Shown here: one piece after another, positions 1-5,541 of the stretch
How the letters are laid out: each line of letters opens with the position of its first letter
Numbering within the stretch: position 1 is the stretch's first letter
Source: Candidatus Hecatellales archaeon
GTDB taxonomy: Archaea > Thermoproteota > Bathyarchaeia > Hecatellales > Hecatellaceae
Direction of reading: 5' to 3'
DNA length: 5,541 nucleotides
Assembly: GCA_003662485.1 (NCBI GenBank)
Contig: QMYD01000078.1
Coordinates: 1-5,541, forward strand
Position numbers and translations under genes: made by a program
Notes under the pieces: model-generated
Told to the model about the DNA's origin: nothing
Databases searched by the model: none
Seen by the model: the letters and a program-made list of their open reading frames with translations, nothing else

Positions 1-1354
1 CTGCAAGCGTACGGGCGGAGAATATGCGCTTGGAAACCCAAGCGACCCAGCCTTCGTGGTTAATGTAGCCCAACGCTTCCATGTGGACTTCGTCTTTGTG
101 GGGCCTGAGGAGCCCCTCTTCCACGGGGTTGCAGACGCCCTAGAGGAGGCTGGAATCCCCTGCGTGGGTGCTAGGCGTGGGCCGGCTGAGCTTGAAATGT
201 CTAAGGCCTTCATGCGTAGGCTCATGTGGAGGCATGGAATACCTGGAAGGCTTAGGTTTAAAGCCTTCAAGGATGTGGAGGACGCTGTAGCCTACATCCG
301 CGAATACGCTGAGAGTGTAGCTTTGAAGCCTGCCAGGCAGGTTGGAGGGAAGGGTGTGAAGGTTATCGCAGACCTTCAAGCCTACCTAAGCCGGGAGAAG
401 ACCCACGTCAAGACTGAGCACGCCAAAATCATAAGCGAGGAACACATGAAGGGTTACACGGATATCGAGGACAGAATCCTAATAGAGGAGAGAGTGGAAG
501 GACCTGAATACACGCTTCAAGCCTTCACGGATGGTAGGACGGTTAAGCCTTTCCCCCTCGTCCAAGACAATAAGAACGCTTTCGAAATGGATATTGGACC
601 TGAAACAGGCGGTATGGGCTCCATCGCAGGCAGAGGAAGGCTTCTACCCTTCATCAACGAGCAGGAGTACAGGCGCTCCGTAGAAATTGTGAGGGAATGC
701 GTTAGGGCTGTGGAGAAGGAGACAGGCCAGAAATATAAGGGTGTAGTTTCAGGGCAGATGATGCTAACTGCGGCTTGGGGTCCCACCATCATAGAATTCT
801 ACTGCCGCTTCGGAGACCCTGAAGCCGTAAACGTGCTCCCCATCCTTAAGTCTGACATGGTTGAACTCTGTGAGGCCATTATAGACGAGAGGCTGAACAA
901 GGTTAAACTCGAATTTGAGGATGTAGCTACCGTGGTGAAGTGTGTAGCGCCCAAGGGCTACCCTGACAGGAGAGACCTCGCCAAAGGCCACCCCGTCCAT
1001 GTTGACGTGAAAGCTGTGGAAAGGCTTGGAGGCAAAGTATACTATGCCTCAACCGACCTTCAGCCTGATGGAACCATCCTAACTGGCGGTTCAAGACTCG
1101 TGGAGATTTTCGCTAAGGGTGAAACCATTCCTGAGGCCAGCCGCCTAGCTGAGGCCTGCATTCCCTACGTTAGGCTGACGGATGGCTGGGGAGTCTTCCA
1201 CCGGAGCGACATAGGCTCGGAAATCCTTTTAAAGCGTAGGGTGGAGCAGGCTGAGCTTGTGAGGGGTGTTTACAGGTACCGCTTTAGGAAGGGGCTAATC
1301 GGAAAAACCATAGAGTGGATTCCGGGTAAGGGTAAAATCGTTTTGGAGGCCTAA
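1..1354 (+). CDS. purD: Phosphoribosylamine-glycine ligase (GAR synthetase), 5' end cut by window edge
   Basis: This cytosolic ATP-grasp enzyme joins glycine to phosphoribosylamine with ATP, giving GAR, the second step of de novo purine synthesis. The reading frame is open from base 2, so the GTG at 56 is internal and the true start lies outside, probably about 35-40 codons upstream. Visible blocks in order are the end of the N-terminal domain (GPEEPL at 101-118), a SKAF...HGIP segment (about 200-244), an ATP-grasp loop ending GGKGVKV (326-364), GPETGGMGS (596-622) and EFYCRFGDPE (794-823). The C-terminal domain ends near HRSDIGSE. About 450 residues are visible, so the whole protein would be about 485, longer than the bacterial 425-430. 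The extra length includes a basic tail of about 29 residues (1265-1351). The Asn expected in the E-F-N metal site is Tyr here (800-802). The gene is followed closely by purE. Family assignment is firm. Confidence 0.95.
   Translation, partial: CKRTGGEYALGNPSDPAFVVNVAQRFHVDFVFVGPEEPLFHGVADALEEAGIPCVGARRGPAELEMSKAFMRRLMWRHGIPGRLRFKAFKDVEDAVAYIREYAESVALKPARQVGGKGVKVIADLQAYLSREKTHVKTEHAKIISEEHMKGYTDIEDRILIEERVEGPEYTLQAFTDGRTVKPFPLVQDNKNAFEMDIGPETGGMGSIAGRGRLLPFINEQEYRRSVEIVRECVRAVEKETGQKYKGVVSGQMMLTAAWGPTIIEFYCRFGDPEAVNVLPILKSDMVELCEAIIDERLNKVKLEFEDVATVVKCVAPKGYPDRRDLAKGHPVHVDVKAVERLGGKVYYASTDLQPDGTILTGGSRLVEIFAKGETIPEASRLAEACIPYVRLTDGWGVFHRSDIGSEILLKRRVEQAELVRGVYRYRFRKGLIGKTIEWIPGKGKIVLEA
1345..1349 (+). 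promoter_or_regulatory. Shine-Dalgarno site for purE
   Basis: GGAGG lies in the last codons of purD, 10 bases before the TTG at 1360. It matches the archaeal anti-Shine-Dalgarno sequence and supports the TTG as the purE start. No other start codon stands between this site and the conserved VSIVVGSGSD segment, except an in-frame GTG at 1387 that would remove the first beta strand. Confidence 0.7.
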
Positions 1355-1359
1355 GAGGC

Positions 1360-1791
1360 TTGACTGGGAAGGTTAAGGTTTCCATTGTGGTTGGAAGCGG
1401 CTCCGACACCGAACTCTCAGAGAGGGCAGCCCAAATCTTAGAGGATTTTGGGGTTCCCTACGAGGTGAAGGTTTTATCCGCTCACAGGCAGCCTGGGGAG
1501 CTTGAAGCCTACATTAAAACCTGTGAGGCGGAGGTTTTCATAGCCATAGCGGGATTGGCTGCCCACCTCCCAGGCTTCATAGCCTCAAGAACCCTTAAGC
1601 CCGTGATAGGAGTTCCACGGGAGGTGAAGCTTGGAGGCCTCGACTCCCTACTATCCATCGTTCAAATGCCTAGGGGCGTACCCGTAGCCACCGTGGGTAT
1701 AGATAACGCTGAAAACGCAGCCCTACTCGCCATACGCATCCTCGCCCTGAAAGACGAGGAGTTGGCGGCGAAGCTTGTGGAGAGGCATTGA
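1360..1791 (+). CDS. purE: 5-(carboxyamino)imidazole ribonucleotide mutase or AIR carboxylase, PurE
   Basis: PurE forms CAIR in purine synthesis, either from N5-CAIR (class I, partnered by PurK) or directly from AIR and CO2 (class II). The 143-residue product carries GSGSD (residues 12-16) for the phosphate site, SAHR (40-43) with the catalytic His at 42, AGLAAHLPG (64-72), IGVP (83-86), LGGLDSLLS (91-99) and QMPRGVPVATVGIDN (102-116). It is shorter than the usual 160-170 residues, mainly at the C-terminal helix. The start is TTG at 1360, supported by GGAGG 10 bases upstream. It follows purD after 5 bp and is almost certainly co-transcribed. In typical class I enzymes the loop before AHLPG reads GAGGA; here it is IAGLA, a form I associate with archaeal enzymes. 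No purK is visible, so the class is open. Family identity is firm. Confidence 0.95.
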   Translation: MTGKVKVSIVVGSGSDTELSERAAQILEDFGVPYEVKVLSAHRQPGELEAYIKTCEAEVFIAIAGLAAHLPGFIASRTLKPVIGVPREVKLGGLDSLLSIVQMPRGVPVATVGIDNAENAALLAIRILALKDEELAAKLVERH

Positions 1792-1801
1792 TGGCCTGAA
1801 G

Positions 1802-3112
1802 TTAGAGGTAGGGTGCAACCCATAGGGCTAGGGTAAGCAGGTAGCATGTGACTAAGGAAACCAGGACGAAAGGTGCGCTGTAGGCTAGGAGCCTCCTAAC
1901 CGTGACGGGGAAGCCCTCCCTTTCGCAGATGTTTAAGGCTACGTAGAGGGCTGGTGCGCCAGCTATGGTTAGGTTGCTTCCAAGGGTTCCAGCCCAGAGC
2001 AGAGCCCAGTATAGGGGCCAGGCTTCAACCCCATGATATGTAGATAGGTCTCTCACCACGTGGAGGAAGGTTAGAATGTAGGCGTCGTGTTCAACTACGG
2101 CTACTACGGGGGCGGTAACCCAGTAGAGGATGGAAACCCCCGTAAAGACGTCGGCTATCATGTAGGGGGCTAGCCAGTCGGCGAGCATTCGAATGATTCC
2201 AGCCTTCTCTATCCCCCCAACCAGCACGAAAAGCAATATGTAGAAGAAGATGGCCCTCCAGTCTAGCTCAGCTAAAACCTTCTCGAAGAGAGGCTTACCA
2301 GCCCCCCTAGAAAACCTTTCAGAGATTTCAGCTGCCAAGGCTGTGGCTGCCGCCCCCGAAATCGTTATGAAGCCTAGGGCTACACCCAGCATCTGCCTTG
2401 CAGCCATAAAGCCAACCGTCGAGGTGAAGCCTACCACACTGATGATGGCGAGCTTCCTATCCTTGATGGAGCCTTCAACCTCCCCCCTTAAGCCCTCCCA
2501 CCTCTCACGCTTAAACCTCCAGCGGAAGTAGGCGAGCACAGCAAGGAAGGTTAGAAGCAGAATGGGGAAGGAGGAGGGCCTACCCTGCTGCCAGACAAAC
2601 TCCAGAAACTCTATGCCAGTTACGCTGTGGAGGAGCTGGGGTGGGAGGTCGCCTAGGAGGAGAGCCGTACCCATAAAGTTGGCTGAGAGAGCAATAAAAA
2701 TCACGTAGGGGGAAGGGTCAAACCTAAGCCTCCTAGAAAGGTGTAAGACTATGGGGGCCATCATCAAAACCACCACCACATTGTCTACGAACATGGAAAT
2801 CATAGCCGCGATGAAGCCTGTTAGGAGGATGAAGGTTGAAGGGTTCCCCTTCGAAGCCTTCAAAGCCTTACCTGCAAGCCAGGTTGGAATTCCGCTTTCA
2901 CCAAAGTAGCCTGCAATAATCCATATGCCAAGCAGAATGCCTATAACATTCCAGTCCACGGCTTGGAAGGCTTCAGCCTCGCTTAGAACGCCTAAAACCA
3001 CCATGAGGACGGCGCCCACGAGAGCGGTTATAGCCCTGTCAATAACCCCCCAGATTACGAAGCCTATGGTTGCAATGAAGATTATGAGGGCTAGGAGCTG
3101 TTCCACGCTCAA
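1802..3112 (-). CDS. ArsB/NhaD-family (ion transporter superfamily) membrane transporter
   Basis: The product is a 436-residue, very hydrophobic protein with about 10-12 predicted membrane spans, the usual size for the ion transporter superfamily that includes ArsB arsenite efflux pumps, NhaD sodium/proton antiporters and citrate-type carriers. In the first half I see FVDNVVVVLMMAP (residues 108-120), resembling the family's DN hairpin, then ANFMGTALLLGDLPP (144-158), resembling the G-T-x-x-GD-PP block. The second half has GTLGSNLTIAGAPALYVA (375-392), the matching repeat, followed by ICEREGFPVTVRRLL. A cytoplasmic charged loop lies near 198-220. The substrate cannot be read from sequence; there are no ars genes nearby. 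The start is TTG at 3112, with a weak upstream AGGGAG; a GTG at 3106 is an alternative. The gene is convergent with purE (10 bp between stops) and divergent from htpX. The second-repeat hairpin reads VEHDAY (residues 340-345) where I expected an Asn-Pro-like motif. Confidence 0.85.
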   Translation of the reverse strand: MSVEQLLALIIFIATIGFVIWGVIDRAITALVGAVLMVVLGVLSEAEAFQAVDWNVIGILLGIWIIAGYFGESGIPTWLAGKALKASKGNPSTFILLTGFIAAMISMFVDNVVVVLMMAPIVLHLSRRLRFDPSPYVIFIALSANFMGTALLLGDLPPQLLHSVTGIEFLEFVWQQGRPSSFPILLLTFLAVLAYFRWRFKRERWEGLRGEVEGSIKDRKLAIISVVGFTSTVGFMAARQMLGVALGFITISGAAATALAAEISERFSRGAGKPLFEKVLAELDWRAIFFYILLFVLVGGIEKAGIIRMLADWLAPYMIADVFTGVSILYWVTAPVVAVVEHDAYILTFLHVVRDLSTYHGVEAWPLYWALLWAGTLGSNLTIAGAPALYVALNICEREGFPVTVRRLLAYSAPFVLVSLVTCYLLTLALWVAPYL

Positions 3113-3130
3113 CTTGGAAGACTTCTCCCT

Positions 3131-3166
3131 AAGCCCTTAATTAAGGCTTAAAGCCCATATAAGCCT
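3131..3166. repeat. Overlapping inverted repeats in the divergent promoter region, possible operator
   Basis: Two inverted repeats overlap. The first (3131-3149) has arms AAGCCCTTAA and TTAAGGCTT, differing by one extra C, around a perfect 10-bp palindrome CTTAATTAAG (3136-3145). The second is a perfect 7-bp pair, AGGCTTA (3144-3150) and TAAGCCT (3160-3166), with a 9-base loop. AAGCCC also recurs directly at 3131 and 3151, 20 bp apart. The second repeat spans the TATA-like box of the leftward transporter gene, and the first covers its likely transcription start, so a repressor site is a reasonable guess. The AAGCC word is common throughout this window, which weakens the case. Confidence 0.4.
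3156..3163 (-). promoter_or_regulatory. TATA-like box for the leftward transporter gene
   Basis: On the minus strand this reads CTTATATG. Archaeal transcription usually starts about 23-25 bases beyond the box, which would place the start near 3133-3131. That leaves a leader of about 20 bases before the TTG at 3112, containing AGGGAG (3130-3125). The geometry fits and supports the TTG start. Assignment is by pattern and spacing only. Confidence 0.45.
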
Positions 3167-3192
3167 AAAATTTTCCTCCAGCCAAGTTAAGG

Positions 3193-3200
3193 TTATAAAG
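3193..3200 (+). promoter_or_regulatory. TATA box for htpX
   Basis: TTATAAAG is a good match to the archaeal TATA consensus and is preceded by a purine-rich AAGG that could serve as a BRE. With the box centre placed at -26 to -27, transcription would start near 3222-3224. This is right at the candidate GTG (3221) and about 10 bases before the ATG (3233), so the mRNA is leaderless or has a very short leader. The box lies 30 bp from the oppositely directed box at 3156-3163. Confidence 0.6.
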
Positions 3201-3232
3201 TAGCGTCGTGTTTTAATGCGGTGGAAGAGGAG

Positions 3233-4219
3233 ATGAGCCTAGTAAAACTTAAGCTTTCCATGTATGGGACAATGGCCCTAATCATAGCCCTTTCCACGCT
3301 TTTCTTCTCAGCCATCATGCTGGCCATAGGCGTCTTCAACATTTTCCTTCTAGCAGGAATCGTCGTTGCTTTCAACCTGCTTCAGTGGCTCTACGCCCCC
3401 AAGTTTATTGAAAGCCTATACAAGGTGAGGGAGATAAAGCCCCACGAGGCTCCAAGGCTACATGAAATCTTTGAGAGACTTGTTCAGCGGATAGGTTTAA
3501 GGGAGAAGCCTAAGCTCATGGTGGCTGAGGTTCCTGTACCCAACGCCTTCGCCTATGGTTCACCCCTCACTGGAAGTAGGGTTGCGGTTACGAGGGAACT
3601 TCTCCACCGCTTGGAGGAAGAAGAGGTTGAAGCCGTCCTAGGCCACGAGCTCGGCCACCTTAAGCATAGAGATATGCAGGTTATGATGTTCGTCTCCGTG
3701 CTTCCAGCCATCTTCTACTTCCTCGGCTACTCGCTCATTCTTTCAAGCTATTTTGGTTATGGGTATAGGCGGGATGAGGGTGGGGGAGCCATACCCCTAC
3801 TAGTAGGCCTTGGATGCATGGCCATATACTGGATTTTATCCCTCTTCGTCCTAGCCCTAAGCCGCTACAGGGAATACTATGCTGACAGAGCTAGCGTCTC
3901 CATTGTGGAGGATGGCGCTAGGAAGCTTTCCGAAGCCCTAGCCAAAATAGTTTACCATACGGGTAGGGTTAAGAGGAGGCTTGAAAGGGAGAGGGGAGCC
4001 CTAAACACCTTTAGAACACTGTTTATAGCTGATCCTGGAAGAGCTGAGGAGGACCTAGCCTCCCTCCACGCTTTAGGCTTCCACCGCTACACGTCAGATC
4101 AGGCTTTGGTCCGGGAAATCCTCTCCAGGAAGCTAACCCTAGCCGACAGGCTGGCTGAAATCTTCTCAACCCACCCTAACATAGTTAAGAGGCTTAGAGC
4201 CCTCCAAAGGCTGACCTAA
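3233..4219 (+). CDS. htpX: M48-family membrane zinc metalloprotease, HtpX
   Basis: HtpX proteases sit in the cytoplasmic membrane and degrade misfolded membrane proteins. Counting from the ATG at 3233, the 328-residue product has two N-terminal membrane spans (about 9-29 and 30-52), then the zinc motif HELGH (138-142) within GHELGHLKHRD. Two more hydrophobic segments follow (about 151-172 and 186-209), then REYYAD with Glu 214 as the expected third zinc ligand, and the family's C-terminal STHP (312-315). All catalytic residues are present and length is normal for archaeal HtpX. An in-frame GTG at 3221 would add four residues (MEEE in total ahead of MSL). I prefer the ATG because the TATA box at 3193-3200 predicts a transcript beginning at or just after the GTG, and because MSLVKLKL fits the family's short N-terminus. 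It is divergent from the transporter gene; no functional link to the purine genes is evident. Confidence 0.93.
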   Translation: MSLVKLKLSMYGTMALIIALSTLFFSAIMLAIGVFNIFLLAGIVVAFNLLQWLYAPKFIESLYKVREIKPHEAPRLHEIFERLVQRIGLREKPKLMVAEVPVPNAFAYGSPLTGSRVAVTRELLHRLEEEEVEAVLGHELGHLKHRDMQVMMFVSVLPAIFYFLGYSLILSSYFGYGYRRDEGGGAIPLLVGLGCMAIYWILSLFVLALSRYREYYADRASVSIVEDGARKLSEALAKIVYHTGRVKRRLERERGALNTFRTLFIADPGRAEEDLASLHALGFHRYTSDQALVREILSRKLTLADRLAEIFSTHPNIVKRLRALQRLT

Positions 4220-4230
4220 CCCTTCAGCAA

Positions 4231-4239
4231 TTTTATTTA
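4231..4239 (+). promoter_or_regulatory. Candidate TATA box for the purP-family gene
   Basis: TTTTATTTA stands 11 bases after the htpX stop and about 40 bases before the ATG at 4280. A start 23-25 bases beyond it would fall near 4262-4264, giving a leader of roughly 16-18 bases. The match to the TATA consensus is moderate, and the T-rich run could equally help end htpX transcripts. Read-through from htpX is possible. Confidence 0.4.
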
Positions 4240-4264
4240 GGCGGAGGAGGCAGTTTTAAGGAGA

Positions 4265-4270
4265 GAGGTG
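4265..4270 (+). promoter_or_regulatory. Shine-Dalgarno site for the purP-family gene
   Basis: GAGGTG, within the longer purine-rich run from 4259, ends 9 bases before the ATG at 4280 and matches the archaeal anti-Shine-Dalgarno sequence over six bases. It decides for the ATG over an in-frame GTG at 4268, which lies inside the site itself. Confidence 0.65.
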
Positions 4271-4279
4271 CCCCTAAGA

Positions 4280-5541
4280 ATGGTAAGCCTTGAAGAGATG
4301 AGGGAACTGGCCAAACGCTATAAGAATCCTCTAGGCGTAGTTTTAGGCTCCCATTCAGCCTTAGACGCCATGGCAGGCTTAAGAAACTTTGGGATTCAAG
4401 GCTTAATCTACACGACGAAGGCTAGGGCGCAAATATACTTGAGGGAGCCTAGGGTGGGCATGCCAGCTGAGGAAATAGAAGACCTAGCCTACACGGTGAA
4501 GCGTGACCTAGCTGTTTCCACCGACATTAAGGATTTGGCTAGGAGGAGAAGCCAGTGGAGGGAGGCTATCCTAATCCTCGACCGCTACGACGAAATTTTG
4601 AAGCCTGAAAACCTAGACGTACTCGTGGAAATGGAGGGAATTCAGATTCCTAATAGGGCTTTCTCCGTCTACGTTGGGGGGCTTGGAGCCACCCGCATTG
4701 AAAAGGATTTCTACCTACCCATCCTAGGCTCAAGAAACCTGCTCAAAATAGAGGATAGGGAGGCTGTGAAGCGGAACTATTACTGGTATTTGGAGCAGGC
4801 TGGGATACCACACCCAAAAGAGTTCCCCTACGAGGTTACTGAGGATGGCATCCGGTTTAGCAAGCCGGTGGAGCAGCCCCTCGTGCTTAAGGTTCCCCAT
4901 GCAGCTAGAAGGCTTGAGCGAGGCTTCATCTTCGCAGCGGACAGCCATTCGCTAGAGGAGAAGGTGAAGGCTGAACTTGCCTCCGGAAACATTCTCCTAG
5001 AGGACTTAAAGGTGGGGAGGGCTGAAGAGTACATTCCAGGCGTAACCGCAAACTTCAACTTCTTCTACTCGCCGCTATTGGCTGAGGAGGACTGGGGGGA
5101 AGTGGAAAAGTTTGAAGCTAGGTGGAAGCTTGCCAACGAGTTTCTGTCTATAGATGAGCGGAGGGAAACCACTCACGACGGCATCCTACGCATGCTCGCC
5201 TCCGAACAGTTAAAAGTAGACTGGGCTAAAACACCCTACCCTGTAAGCTTTGAGGTTACAGCCCACTCGATGATAAGCCTCAGAGAATCGCTTTTAAGGA
5301 AGGTTTACCCGCTGGCAGATGCCTTCGTTGAGGCAACCCAGAAATATGACCCCCCGGGAATGATTGGAGCCTACTGTATTCAAACCCTCATAACCTTTGA
5401 GAGGCAGGTTTACGTGGACGCTGTATCCCAGGGCGTATATGATGCCTCCGGGAAAGCCTTCTACGACTTCGTTCCAAAGGTTCAAGACATGGCTGTGAGG
5501 CATGGAGGGGGAACCAACGTACACCAGGCCTTAGGCTCCCA
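4280..5541 (+). CDS. purP: PurP-family ATP-grasp ligase (FAICAR synthetase or paralogue), 3' end cut by window edge
   Basis: PurP uses ATP and formate to turn AICAR into FAICAR, replacing the folate-dependent PurH transformylase in archaea. From the ATG at 4280, 420 codons are open to the edge without a stop. Family landmarks in order are LGSHSALDA (residues 22-30), IPNRAFSVYVG (123-133), LGSRNLLKIEDR (149-160), AGIPHPKEF (174-182), LVLKVPHAARRLERGFIFA (201-219), EEYIPG (249-254), FNFFYSP (259-265), HDGILR (299-304), RESLL (335-339), PPGMIGAYCIQ (358-368) and GGGTNV (409-414). Only about 25-35 C-terminal residues should be missing, so the full protein would be near 450 against about 360 for characterised PurP. 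Extra sequence appears after LIYTTKAR, after FYSPL and before QDMAVRHGGGTNV. The family is clear, and the nearby purDE supports a purine role. PurP paralogues of unknown activity exist, so the exact reaction is inferred. Confidence 0.88.
   Translation, partial: MVSLEEMRELAKRYKNPLGVVLGSHSALDAMAGLRNFGIQGLIYTTKARAQIYLREPRVGMPAEEIEDLAYTVKRDLAVSTDIKDLARRRSQWREAILILDRYDEILKPENLDVLVEMEGIQIPNRAFSVYVGGLGATRIEKDFYLPILGSRNLLKIEDREAVKRNYYWYLEQAGIPHPKEFPYEVTEDGIRFSKPVEQPLVLKVPHAARRLERGFIFAADSHSLEEKVKAELASGNILLEDLKVGRAEEYIPGVTANFNFFYSPLLAEEDWGEVEKFEARWKLANEFLSIDERRETTHDGILRMLASEQLKVDWAKTPYPVSFEVTAHSMISLRESLLRKVYPLADAFVEATQKYDPPGMIGAYCIQTLITFERQVYVDAVSQGVYDASGKAFYDFVPKVQDMAVRHGGGTNVHQALGS

Noticed and set aside
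56..58. GTG as the start of purD
   Set aside because: The frame is open to the left edge and its upstream residues (ALGNPSDPAFV) fit the PurD N-terminal domain, so the gene begins outside the window.
140..1000. Leftward reading frames of 78-91 codons under purD
   Set aside because: They are antisense to conserved PurD blocks, with no start context or recognisable domain.
2250..2531. 93-codon rightward reading frame inside the transporter gene
   Set aside because: It is antisense to a clear membrane protein, its composition mirrors the opposite strand, and it has no family motif.
3113..3232. Small RNA or tRNA gene in the largest intergenic gap
   Set aside because: The gap is explained by two promoters and inverted repeats; there is no tRNA arm pattern or long GC-rich stem.
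3216..3236. Six-codon ATG frame overlapping the htpX start, as a possible regulatory leader peptide
   Set aside because: It would start at or upstream of the predicted transcription start, has no ribosome site, and is too short to support.
4730..5058. Two leftward reading frames (4730-4948 and 4828-5058) within the purP-family gene
   Set aside because: Both lie antisense to conserved PurP motifs and overlap each other in different frames; they are shadows.
1..5541. CRISPR array, insertion sequence, toxin-antitoxin or defence system
   Set aside because: No spaced direct repeats, transposase motifs or small paired genes are present; all five genes belong to known housekeeping or membrane families.

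Overview
The window reads as archaeal chromosome. Four things point there: a PurP-type ligase (the archaeal route to FAICAR), a PurD of archaeal type, an archaeal-looking PurE, and AT-rich TATA-like boxes at the expected distance upstream of starts. TTG starts and about 50% GC fit. The motif style of PurD and the long PurP suggest the TACK side of the Archaea, but that is a weak inference and I cannot name a genus. Coding density is high: five protein genes and only three intergenic gaps (10, about 108-120 and 60 bp). I see no RNA gene, mobile element, CRISPR array or phage-like gene.

Layout. (1) The left edge cuts into purD, which runs rightward to 1354. purE follows after 5 bp, so the two form a purDE transcription unit. 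(2) A gene for a multi-spanning ArsB/NhaD-type ion transporter runs leftward (3112 to 1802) and meets purE tail to tail with only 10 bp between stops. (3) A divergent promoter region (about 3113-3232) holds back-to-back TATA-like boxes and overlapping inverted repeats. (4) htpX, a membrane-bound M48 zinc protease, runs rightward to 4219. (5) After 60 bp with its own candidate promoter and Shine-Dalgarno site, an unusually long purP-family gene begins at 4280 and leaves the window at its right edge still open.

How the genes fit together. PurD makes GAR, PurE makes CAIR, and PurP formylates AICAR to FAICAR, so three of five genes serve de novo purine synthesis. The transporter and the protease between them have no visible link to purines. 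The window therefore looks like a purine gene neighbourhood interrupted by a divergent pair of membrane-protein genes.

Most of the window is ordinary housekeeping, and I found no convincing new multi-gene system. The points most worth checking are the three apparent insertions in the PurP-family protein, the Asn-to-Tyr change at the expected metal-binding position of PurD, the class of the short PurE, and a strong excess of the word AAGCCT/AGGCTT on both strands.
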